From an uncultured Flavobacteriales bacterium (GTDB lineage Bacteria; Bacteroidota; Bacteroidia; Flavobacteriales_D; Crocinitomicaceae): a DNA stretch of 64,000 bases. Location: NCBI GenBank assembly GCA_943789205.1, contig CALSTG010000002.1:186001-250000 (forward strand). The letters are read 5' to 3'. The notes under the pieces are model-generated. The model was not told where the DNA came from. It did no database searches and saw nothing but the letters and a program-made list of their open reading frames with translations. The first letter of the stretch is position 1. Every line of letters starts with the position of its first letter. This document shows, piece by piece, positions 18,913 through 26,621 of the stretch. Made by a program: the position numbers and the translations under genes.

Positions 18913-19983
18913 CTATACAATTAGATTCCAACCAAATGCATCTTCGATGCGGCCTGTCTTTAAATCACCAAGATATTTTTTAATCTTATTTGAAAGCATC
19001 CTTTCTTCAACTGGTGGCAACATGAATTTCTCATCTTCATAACCTATCATTGCGATAGGCGCGATAGTTGCCGCAGTTCCCGCACCGAATGCATCTTTCA
19101 AAGATCCGTTTCTTGCAGCTTCAACAATTTCCTTAATGGTTACCATCCGCTCCTCTACCTCAACGCCCCACATTTCAGCTACTTGAAGCACGCTGCGCTT
19201 TGTAATACCTCTTAAAATCGTATCATGATTTTCATCAGGCGTAATTAACTTATCTCCGATCTGAAAAACAATATTCATAGTTCCAGATTCTTCAATATAC
19301 TTATGCTCCGCAGCATCCGTCCAAACCAATTGATGATAACCTTCTTTCTGAGCTTGTAAAGCAGGGTACATAGATGCCGCATAATTACCGGCAGCTTTAG
19401 CTCTACCCACACCACCAGAGGCAGCACGCGTATATGATTTCTCAATTTTTACATTTACAGGCTCAGAATAATACTGACCTACAGGGGTCGTTATAATTAG
19501 AAATTTATATGTTCTAGATGGCCGGATTCCAACAAGCTCATCTGTTGCATACATAAAAGGGCGTATGTATAAAGAATGTCCCTCTCTAGATGTAACCCAC
19601 TCATCGTCTAAAGATACAAGCTGACGAATTGCTTCTACAAAAAGCTCTTCGGGAATAGAAGGCATACACATTCTTTCAGCAGACTCATTAAAACGTTTCG
19701 CATTCATATCAGGGCGAAAAATACTAACCCTCCCATCAGCGGTACGATTGGCCTTCAATCCTTCAAATATGGATTGACCATAATGAATTGCAGACATTGC
19801 TGGATGCATTGTTAAATTTGCAAAAGGCACTATCTCACCTTGACCCCAAACACCATCTGAGTATTCCATAAGGAACATGTGGTCAGAGAAATTCTTACCG
19901 AAATCAAGATGGTCCCAATCAAAATATTTTATCTTTGAATCGGAAGTCTTGGTAACGGGAAAAGCATGTTGGTCTATTGACAT
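18913..19983 (-). CDS. ilvE: Branched-chain amino-acid aminotransferase
   Basis: Class IV PLP enzyme transferring the amino group in leucine, isoleucine and valine synthesis and breakdown. From the ATG at 19983 it has 356 residues, usual for the BCAT-II type. The PLP lysine is in GRAKAAGNYAAS, and the family motifs EESGTMNIVF and GTAATIAPI are present. The frame can be extended to a TTG at 20007, but that codon lies inside a perfect TATCTTTG promoter box, so the ATG is preferred. It is probably transcribed alone or with the small exported protein that follows. Confidence 0.95.
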   Translation of the reverse strand: MSIDQHAFPVTKTSDSKIKYFDWDHLDFGKNFSDHMFLMEYSDGVWGQGEIVPFANLTMHPAMSAIHYGQSIFEGLKANRTADGRVSIFRPDMNAKRFNESAERMCMPSIPEELFVEAIRQLVSLDDEWVTSREGHSLYIRPFMYATDELVGIRPSRTYKFLIITTPVGQYYSEPVNVKIEKSYTRAASGGVGRAKAAGNYAASMYPALQAQKEGYHQLVWTDAAEHKYIEESGTMNIVFQIGDKLITPDENHDTILRGITKRSVLQVAEMWGVEVEERMVTIKEIVEAARNGSLKDAFGAGTAATIAPIAMIGYEDEKFMLPPVEERMLSNKIKKYLGDLKTGRIEDAFGWNLIV

Positions 19984-20004
19984 TAATTCTTCATTTAAGG
20001 GGAA

Positions 20005-20012
20005 CAAAGATA
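20005..20012 (-). promoter_or_regulatory. Candidate ilvE promoter (-7 box)
   Basis: TATCTTTG on the minus strand, exact TAnnTTTG match, 21 bases before the ilvE ATG. It overlaps the alternative TTG start codon and so helps fix the start. Confidence 0.55.
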
Positions 20013-20084
20013 CGTTTAATACGTGGATTATTCAAGACCGAATGGCGCAAAAATTATACCTAAGTTCAAAAGCTAAGTGCATCA

Positions 20085-21962
20085 ATGGATTCATCAATTA
20101 ATATTCTGAAAAAAGTTTGGGGATTTGACGCCTTTCGTCCTGGACAAGAAGCTATCATTTCAGACCTCTATGAAAACCACGATGTATTTGCTCTTTTGCC
20201 CACAGGTGGTGGCAAATCTATTTGCTATCAAGTACCAGGAATTGCAAAACAACATTTAACAATAGTCATCTCACCTCTCGTTTCCTTAATGCAAGATCAG
20301 GTAGACCAATTAAAAGAAAAAAATATTCGTGCGGCAGCAATATATGGAGGAATGAGTTTTCGTGAAATTGATATTACCTTGGACAATGCAAGATTTGGCG
20401 CCTACGATTTTCTTTATCTGTCACCTGAAAGACTTGAAACTCCTATATTTATCGAACGGTTTAAAGCAATGAACGTCTCTCAAATCATCATTGATGAAGC
20501 ACATTGTATATCCCAATGGGGTCATGACTTTAGACCCTCTTACAGTCGCATTTCAGAATTAAGAGAGCTGAAACCAAAGATTTGCTTTGCTGCATTTACA
20601 GCTACGGCCAATAAACGTGTAAAAAAGGATATAATAGAAAAATTAGGTCTGAAAAACGTAAAACTTCATCAAACCTCTTTTCGGCGCAAGAATATAGCAT
20701 ACAGAGTTTATCATTCAGAAAATAAGAAAGCTCGAACACTCGAACTCTGTAAAAGTCTTAAAAATAGTTCCGGTATTGTTTATTGTCAAACTCGACGCAG
20801 TGTAAGAGAAATTCAATCTATGCTGAGGAGCGAGGGACTTAAGTCAGAGATGTATCATGGCGGAATGAACAATGAGGAGCGCAAAAAGGCAATGGGGCTA
20901 TGGATGCAAAACAAAACTAAAATCATTGTTGCCACAAATGCATTTGGAATGGGAATTGACAAGCCCGATGTTAGGTATGTCATCCATTATGAGATCAGCA
21001 ATTCTATTGAAGGCTATTTTCAAGAAGCTGGTAGATGCGGACGCGACAAAGAAAAAGCTATTGGCTTTGCCTTATATAATCATAAGGATTTAAAAATATT
21101 TAAAGATAGCATTGGTATTAAGTTTCCTGAAAAAAATGATATTACAAGGCTTTATAGTGCCTTATTTCAATATTTCAAAATTGCTTATGGCGATGGTAAA
21201 GACCAAGTAGTTGAAATAGCCATACAAGATTTCGCAGAACAGCATGGAATCAAACCAATTTTGGCATATCATGGACTTAAAATCCTTGAATTAAATGGCG
21301 ACCTTTCTTTATCTGAGTCAATATTTCATCCATCCAAAGTCAAAATGATGATTGGTGTTTCTGAACTTTACAATTTTGAAATCCAACATGAGAGTCTTAA
21401 AGATGTTTCACAGTTTCTAATCCGAAAGCTACCAGGCGTATTTGATCAGTATAAAAGACTTGACATAGCTCATATTTCTAATACCTTGAAAATTGAAGAG
21501 CAAGCGGTAATAAAAAAACTCAATTCACTACACACTTACGGTGTTTGTGATTTCATGCCTGCTTCCACTAAGCCAACCATTACTTTTTTAAGAACAAGGT
21601 CTCAAAACGATACATTCCTTTTACACCCTTCTGTTTATGGTATAAGAAAACAAAATTATATAAACCAAATAGATACCATCACAGAATTCGTTGAAAGTAA
21701 AACTTGTAGAAGTCAGAGTTTGTTATCATACTTTGGAGAAGAAACGGATAAATGTGGCACATGCGATATATGTGTTCGTAAAGGCAACGTTAAAAGTGAA
21801 TTGACCGAGAGCATCTTAAAACAATTAAAAAACAAAAGTACCATCGCTACACTCATGAATCAGCTTGGCGCCTCCGAAATAGAAATCACCGAAGCGTTAG
21901 ATCATTTACAAGCAGAAGAACTCATTGAGTGCTACAAGCACGAAATTAGAAGGTGTCATTAG
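20085..21962 (+). CDS. recQ: RecQ-family ATP-dependent DNA helicase
   Basis: 3'-5' DNA helicase of 625 residues acting in recombination and fork repair. Walker A LLPTGGGKS lies near residues 37-45, the DEAH box in IIDEAHCISQWGHDFR (the aromatic loop follows), and motif VI in QEAGRCGRD. The RQC zinc site follows, with CRSQSLLSYFG and CGTCDIC. The C-terminal HRDC domain is missing or reduced, as in the shorter RecQ paralogues of Bacteroidota. It is divergent from ilvE. It is not obviously linked to a neighbouring repair gene. Confidence 0.94.
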   Translation: MDSSINILKKVWGFDAFRPGQEAIISDLYENHDVFALLPTGGGKSICYQVPGIAKQHLTIVISPLVSLMQDQVDQLKEKNIRAAAIYGGMSFREIDITLDNARFGAYDFLYLSPERLETPIFIERFKAMNVSQIIIDEAHCISQWGHDFRPSYSRISELRELKPKICFAAFTATANKRVKKDIIEKLGLKNVKLHQTSFRRKNIAYRVYHSENKKARTLELCKSLKNSSGIVYCQTRRSVREIQSMLRSEGLKSEMYHGGMNNEERKKAMGLWMQNKTKIIVATNAFGMGIDKPDVRYVIHYEISNSIEGYFQEAGRCGRDKEKAIGFALYNHKDLKIFKDSIGIKFPEKNDITRLYSALFQYFKIAYGDGKDQVVEIAIQDFAEQHGIKPILAYHGLKILELNGDLSLSESIFHPSKVKMMIGVSELYNFEIQHESLKDVSQFLIRKLPGVFDQYKRLDIAHISNTLKIEEQAVIKKLNSLHTYGVCDFMPASTKPTITFLRTRSQNDTFLLHPSVYGIRKQNYINQIDTITEFVESKTCRSQSLLSYFGEETDKCGTCDICVRKGNVKSELTESILKQLKNKSTIATLMNQLGASEIEITEALDHLQAEELIECYKHEIRRCH

Positions 21963-21966
21963 ACGT

Positions 21967-22650
21967 TTATTCTGATTCACAAGGCGTTTGGCGTCCATTC
22001 TCAAGATAACACCTCAAAGACGAAGATAAACCCTCTACATAATCGATCTCTCCTTTTATAACTCCATTTTTATAGAATTCTGTGCTCGTATTTACGGGAA
22101 CTCCATTTTCATAAAACATTTGAACCATTAATTCACCTCCATTAAAATATGTTTTCGCCTCTCCATATTCCAAACCTTCAATCATCATCACCTGATATTC
22201 AAGCTGACCATCCTCATAATATAATGACATGTCGCCGTTCATTAGGTCATCCTTGTAGTTAACGACTTTCATTAAATTTCCATTTTCATACCACATTTTG
22301 AATACTCCGTTTGCTTCTCCTTTGGTTATAGAGGACTGCATCTCTTTAGCACCTGATTTATACCAAGTCTTAAAACTACCATGACGCACACCTTCCTTAA
22401 AACTTTCAATAAGTCTAATGTTTCCATTTTTATGCCACTGCTTTGCTACACCATCACTTAGACCGTCTTTTAGTGTTAAAAGGGCACTAAGCTCACCGGT
22501 TTGATAGCATACTTTTATCATACCTGAATAAGACTCTGGAACTTCATCAAAATAATTAATAGCAAGCGCATCAACGTCATCACATTTTGGTGCTTTTTTT
22601 TGAGCACTGAAGGCAAAAGGAATTAAAATGAAAAGAAATAAGAATCGCAT
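21967..22650 (-). CDS. Exported YwqK/MORN-variant repeat protein
   Basis: 227 residues: signal peptide at the N-terminus (cut near FAFSAQ), then at least six tandem copies of a roughly 22-residue MORN-variant repeat with cores such as WHKNGNIR, WYKSGAKEM, WYENGNLM, YYEDGQLE and FYKNGVIKG. Databases often label this family antitoxin component YwqK, but there is no toxin gene beside it and the protein is exported, so an antitoxin role is not supported. The function is unknown; the repeats probably form an elongated beta structure. Confidence 0.82.
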   Translation of the reverse strand: MRFLFLFILIPFAFSAQKKAPKCDDVDALAINYFDEVPESYSGMIKVCYQTGELSALLTLKDGLSDGVAKQWHKNGNIRLIESFKEGVRHGSFKTWYKSGAKEMQSSITKGEANGVFKMWYENGNLMKVVNYKDDLMNGDMSLYYEDGQLEYQVMMIEGLEYGEAKTYFNGGELMVQMFYENGVPVNTSTEFYKNGVIKGEIDYVEGLSSSLRCYLENGRQTPCESE

Positions 22651-22706
22651 AGAAAAATATTGAACCTTAAATATATGAAATCAAAACCAAGTCTCTGTAT
22701 GAAAAC

Positions 22707-22907
22707 CTAGGGATGCATGCGATTACCACGCATAATCATGAAAGCCCCAAGAATAATCAGCACTACATATAAATGTCCATATGGAATATGATTGAGTGTT
22801 TCTAGCTGACTAGAATACTGACCATACAAACCTTGAAATCCCCATGCCAAAAGAGCACCCGATAGGATGACTAAAGCTCTTCCAGTCGTGGTGATTAATT
22901 GTTTCAT
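22707..22907 (-). CDS. Small two-helix membrane protein
   Basis: 66 residues with two hydrophobic helices (about 9-28 and 44-60) separated by a short polar loop, and a basic C-terminal tail. It lies 53 bases downstream of the prohibitin-like gene on the same strand. No known family is recognised. Coding is supported by clean start and stop and the membrane pattern. It is probably part of the small-protein/prohibitin cluster. Confidence 0.6.
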   Translation of the reverse strand: MKQLITTTGRALVILSGALLAWGFQGLYGQYSSQLETLNHIPYGHLYVVLIILGAFMIMRGNRMHP

Positions 22908-22960
22908 TTATGAAGTAAAAATCGTCTAATAATAAAATGTAAAATGAGCAGGAGAAAAAA

Positions 22961-23788
22961 TTATTTTTTTAGATCTATTATCAATCCACTTCCTGTACCA
23001 ACGACCTGAGGCATTTTCCCATCCCATCTTTGAGCTTTCAGATACTCTATGTATTGCGAAGATGACCTTAATTGTTCCTGCTTTATCTTAATTGACTGAG
23101 CTTCTGCAGTTGCCTTAATAATGGTTTTTGCGGAATCTCCTTTTGCCGTAGCAATCTTTGCTTCAGCCAAGTAAGTTTGTTCTTGTCTCTTCTGCTCTGC
23201 AGTAAGGTTCTTTTGCTTTTGAGTTTCTTTATTGGTGATTTCAGTGGCAATATTTTGCGGGAGGTTTACATCCGCAATTTCGACATAATGAAATACAATA
23301 AAATTCCCTTTGAAATCTGCGATTAATATTTCTTCTATCTCCCCTTCTAATGCTTCTCGTTTAGAAGAGTATACCTCCTGATATGTATAACGTCCGACAA
23401 CATCTTTGATTGCACCTTTAACCTTGTCGTCAATGAATTGTATATAACCGATACCATGTTTTAAGTGAAGCTTTGCTGCATTACCTTTTTCAACAGAAAA
23501 GTTTACTGCGACCTCAACCGATATATCCGTACCATTGACATCCATAACCGTAGATTCATAAGATTTAGATTGTTGAAGAATATTATAGGTAATAATATCA
23601 TTCCAAGGTGGAATAAAATAAGTACCCTCCGTATAACTAGATTCAATATCTACCCCTCCTCCATATGGACGATAAGCAAAGCCTTCTTCACCTGGATTAA
23701 CATCCATCCAAGACATAAATAAAATGATTAAGACAAGCAGTCCTGCTACACCTAATCCTACTGACTTTAACGTACTTTGAAGATTCAT
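22961..23788 (-). CDS. Prohibitin-like SPFH/Band 7 membrane protein
   Basis: 275 residues: an N-terminal transmembrane helix (about 8-25), then an SPFH/Band 7 domain (AVNFSVEKGNAAKLHLKHG; VVGRYTYQEVYSSKREALE), then an Ala/Glu/Lys/Gln-rich coiled coil around 185-235. SPFH proteins form large ring scaffolds in membranes and often hold membrane proteases or organise microdomains. The start overlaps the stop of a 59-residue membrane-protein gene upstream by 4 bases (ATGA), so the two are translationally coupled. PrsW and HtpX-like proteases lie within 7 kb, but no direct link is shown. Confidence 0.9.
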   Translation of the reverse strand: MNLQSTLKSVGLGVAGLLVLIILFMSWMDVNPGEEGFAYRPYGGGVDIESSYTEGTYFIPPWNDIITYNILQQSKSYESTVMDVNGTDISVEVAVNFSVEKGNAAKLHLKHGIGYIQFIDDKVKGAIKDVVGRYTYQEVYSSKREALEGEIEEILIADFKGNFIVFHYVEIADVNLPQNIATEITNKETQKQKNLTAEQKRQEQTYLAEAKIATAKGDSAKTIIKATAEAQSIKIKQEQLRSSSQYIEYLKAQRWDGKMPQVVGTGSGLIIDLKK

Positions 23789-23964
23789 TTTTCGTTTTTT
23801 TCTTTTATTAAATAATTGTATGCGTAGTAGATTGTAATCACATTAACCGCCAGGGCCAATACTTTTACAATCAAAGGCAACTTTATGATATACCTAACTG
23901 TTACGAGTACAACAATTGCAATCAAAAAATAACCCATAATCTTGTAAAGCGCTACTTTACTCAT
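23785..23964 (-). CDS. 59-residue membrane protein coupled to prohibitin gene
   Basis: A short frame of 59 codons starting MSKVALYKIMGYFLI and ending KEKNEK. It has two predicted membrane segments (about residues 11-26 and 30-50) and a lysine-rich tail. Its TGA overlaps the ATG of the prohibitin-like gene in an ATGA arrangement typical of translational coupling. A TATCTTTG promoter box and a strong hairpin lie upstream. No family is recognised. Coding potential is inferred from overlap, promoter and membrane pattern. Confidence 0.65.
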   Translation of the reverse strand: MSKVALYKIMGYFLIAIVVLVTVRYIIKLPLIVKVLALAVNVITIYYAYNYLIKEKNEK

Positions 23965-23983
23965 AACTGTGATTTTAAAAATA

Positions 23984-24016
23984 CTTCAAATGACATGAGT
24001 TCTCATTATTTTGAAG
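23984..24016 (-). promoter_or_regulatory. 5'-leader hairpin before the small-protein/prohibitin unit
   Basis: CTTCAAA (23984-23990) pairs with TTTGAAG (24010-24016), and ATGAG (23995-23999) with CTCAT (24002-24006), giving two stems of 7 and 5 bp with a small internal loop and a 2-nt end loop. It starts about where transcription would begin from the box at 24024-24031. A transcript-stabilising or regulatory role is inferred. Confidence 0.45.
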
Positions 24017-24023
24017 CACGCGG

Positions 24024-24031
24024 CAAAGATA
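24024..24031 (-). promoter_or_regulatory. Candidate promoter of small-protein/prohibitin unit
   Basis: TATCTTTG on the minus strand, exact TAnnTTTG match, 59 bases upstream of the 59-residue membrane protein's start. The leader in between is largely the hairpin at 23984-24016. Confidence 0.5.
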
Positions 24032-24078
24032 GTTGATAATGCTGAAATAAACCCAAATTAATTTGAAGCTATGAATAA

Positions 24079-24759
24079 CTATTGAAATGGAGAGATTTCT
24101 TGATGCATGCGTATTGCTTTTCGAGCATAATAAAATCCAACAATAATGAACAATAAAAAGCCCATCAATGAGGTTCCCTGGTCAAGACCAGGATGCATGA
24201 GCACAAAGTCATAAACTCCATGAAGTAATGACGCAAGCAATAAACCAACAAATGCATAATTCTTTTTACCGAAAAACTTTTGCACCCCCATAAAATACCC
24301 CATAATTACAGCAAAAGAAGCATGCATAGGAACTGCCGTAAACATTCTGAGCCACGCTGTTTGCTCCCCCGACCCTGCTACATATAAAATATTTTCAAAA
24401 GTCGCAAAACCCATTGAAACCATAACGCAGTAAACGATACCATCAAAGGGCTCATTAAAATCATCCTTCTTGTAAGCATAGTATCTCACAAAAATAAACT
24501 TACTAAATTCCTCAACCAAACCAATTCCAATCACGCAAGAAGTTAAAGAAAATAAAAAATGTGTACTTCCTGGGTCGAACCCAAAAATAGCCTTTCCAAG
24601 ATAGGATAAAATCAAAGTTGGAACAACACTTAAAACACCCAGAAGAAAACTAATTACTAATAATTTAATCGGTTCTTTTTCATACTTATCCTTGAAGTAT
24701 ATGTACATGCAAATTGCTATTCCAGGTGCGATTGCTAACGAGAGAAGATAGAGGCTCAT
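24079..24759 (-). CDS. PrsW-family intramembrane metalloprotease
   Basis: 226-residue polytopic membrane protein with about seven hydrophobic segments. PrsW-family signatures are visible: an N-terminal hydrophobic region followed by the charged loop KYEKEP, the EEFSKF motif (two adjacent glutamates, then Lys), a following FATFENILY segment with its glutamate, and late histidines in the PMHASFA and LLHGVYDF segments. Family members include site-1 proteases that cut anti-sigma factors; others have no known substrate. No anti-sigma gene is adjacent, so its target cannot be named. It is divergent from the subtilase gene. Confidence 0.85.
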   Translation of the reverse strand: MSLYLLSLAIAPGIAICMYIYFKDKYEKEPIKLLVISFLLGVLSVVPTLILSYLGKAIFGFDPGSTHFLFSLTSCVIGIGLVEEFSKFIFVRYYAYKKDDFNEPFDGIVYCVMVSMGFATFENILYVAGSGEQTAWLRMFTAVPMHASFAVIMGYFMGVQKFFGKKNYAFVGLLLASLLHGVYDFVLMHPGLDQGTSLMGFLLFIIVGFYYARKAIRMHQEISPFQ

Positions 24760-24812
24760 ATTGCTATTTTTATTTTAAAATTAAAGTACGATTAAATTTT
24801 GTAGCTTTCCTT

Positions 24813-26570
24813 ATGCGTTATCAATTATTCTTTTTCAGCTTTTGGGCAATTCAATGCCTTAATGCTCAACACAAACTTGTTGTAAAAACGGAGACTCCTG
24901 AGCTTTTAATGTCAGCTGCACATTCAATTCAACATTTAAGCGATGATTATTATTTAATCCAATCAACCAATACCATTACCATAAATAAGGAATGGGATTT
25001 TTTAGTTAAGCCTATAACAAGGGACAATAATATCAGCTTCTACACAAATGAATTAATAATCCGAACCCACGCCCTGCTTACTGATGATCAGGAAAGAAGC
25101 CTTAGTCATTTTGGAAAATATAAAAGAAATGCACACAACAAGACGCTGTACTTAATTAAAACTGAGCATCGAGTTATTGATGATGTAAAAAATGAACAAA
25201 CAAGATTACAAGAACTCGATTTTATTAAAACTGCTCAAATCAATCAATACTTCACCCTTAATGACTGCTCTAACGACCCACTATACGAACGTCAATGGTA
25301 TATTGAAAATACAGGGTTACCTATTCAGTATAATGGAATTCCGGGCGCCGATATTAACGGAGTTGAAGCTTGGGAAATATCAAAAGGGACAGATGTTATT
25401 GTGGCCGTTCTTGATAGCGGTATTGACACGCTTCATCCCGAATTTTCAAATAGACTGCTTCCTGGATTTGATGCCTTCGCAACAGACAGTATAAATACAG
25501 CTGGTTACCCTTTTTTGAATTTCGATGAAAACGCGCACGGTACTGCATGCGCTGGAATTATTGGCGCGTCACAAGACAATGAAATTGGGATCAGTGGCAT
25601 CGCTCCTGAATGCAAACTCGTTCCGGTAAGAATCTTTTTTTACATCGAGCTTAACAATCAAATTGTTCCTTTTACCAATATGAATGCTTTACTTACAGGC
25701 TCAGCATACGCGTGGAATACTATCGGTGCAGATGTAATCAGTTGCTCTGCTGGATTAACTCCTGAGTTTATCAACCTTTTAACTATCGATACCACGCTTT
25801 GTAATGAAGAGCTTCTAATGGCGCATAATGAAGGTCGCAATGGAAAAGGCACACTTATGTTTTTTTCTGCAGGTAATGAAAATAGCCCAAATGTACTTTG
25901 GCCTGCAAACATGAATAGAACTATAGCTGTTGGGGCGAGCGACATGTGTGATACTCGAAAACGCCCCAATGACTGCTCGGGAGAAAACTGGTGGGGCAGC
26001 GACTATGGTGAAACACTTGACTTTGTAGCTCCCGGTGTTAAAGTTGCAACATGTGATGTAACAGGTAGCCTTGGTTATTCCTCCAATGATTATACCCTAA
26101 CCTTTAATGGAACAAGTGCAGCATGTCCTGTTGCAGCAGGTGTGGGAACCCTTCTCCTTTCAGAGAATCCAGAACTAACAGCTAGTGAGGTTCGACATCT
26201 TTTAAATCTAACAAGTGAAAAAGTTGAACCATATGCATACGACAGTTTAAATATTGATGGAACTTGGAATGAGGAGGTTGGTCATGGTCGCATAAATGCA
26301 TACCTAGCATTGACACAAGCTTTTAACGCGAATACATCTACGAAAAACCCATTTCAAGTATTAAGGATTTATCCCAACCCAAGTCAAGGCTCAATACATA
26401 TTAAGGGCGTAAATTCAGAAAGCGCATTTGTAATCTATGACCTCATGGGTAAAGAACAGCATTCAGGGGTTGTCACAACAAACAACTCTAAAATCAAAAC
26501 CGTACACCTTAAACCAGGTGTATACCATATTAATATTGGCAATCAGGCACTTAAATTTATCATGCTGTAA
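24813..26570 (+). CDS. Secreted subtilisin-like protease with T9SS sorting tail
   Basis: S8-family serine protease of 585 residues from the ATG at 24813. A longer frame to 24714 overlaps PrsW and hides the signal peptide (FFFSFWAIQCLNAQ). The catalytic triad is complete: Asp201 in AVLDSGID, His242 in NAHGTACA and Ser435 in NGTSAACP. A prodomain-like region covers about 20-170. The last 75 residues form a type A T9SS sorting domain: RIYPNPSQG, then a beta-rich region ending in GNQALKFIML. The protein should be exported by Sec, carried across the outer membrane by the type IX system and cell-surface attached or released. Confidence 0.93.
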   Translation: MRYQLFFFSFWAIQCLNAQHKLVVKTETPELLMSAAHSIQHLSDDYYLIQSTNTITINKEWDFLVKPITRDNNISFYTNELIIRTHALLTDDQERSLSHFGKYKRNAHNKTLYLIKTEHRVIDDVKNEQTRLQELDFIKTAQINQYFTLNDCSNDPLYERQWYIENTGLPIQYNGIPGADINGVEAWEISKGTDVIVAVLDSGIDTLHPEFSNRLLPGFDAFATDSINTAGYPFLNFDENAHGTACAGIIGASQDNEIGISGIAPECKLVPVRIFFYIELNNQIVPFTNMNALLTGSAYAWNTIGADVISCSAGLTPEFINLLTIDTTLCNEELLMAHNEGRNGKGTLMFFSAGNENSPNVLWPANMNRTIAVGASDMCDTRKRPNDCSGENWWGSDYGETLDFVAPGVKVATCDVTGSLGYSSNDYTLTFNGTSAACPVAAGVGTLLLSENPELTASEVRHLLNLTSEKVEPYAYDSLNIDGTWNEEVGHGRINAYLALTQAFNANTSTKNPFQVLRIYPNPSQGSIHIKGVNSESAFVIYDLMGKEQHSGVVTTNNSKIKTVHLKPGVYHINIGNQALKFIML

Positions 26571-26621
26571 ATGCATGTAATAGGAGAAAATGAAAAAAAT
26601 CATGAGAAAGCTGGGCTTTCC

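Noticed and set aside
20007..20007. TTG start for ilvE giving 8 extra residues
   Set aside because: The codon is inside an exact TATCTTTG promoter box, and the ATG at 19983 gives the usual length.
21967..22650. Toxin-antitoxin system because of the YwqK family label
   Set aside because: The protein has a signal peptide and MORN-type repeats, and there is no toxin candidate beside it.
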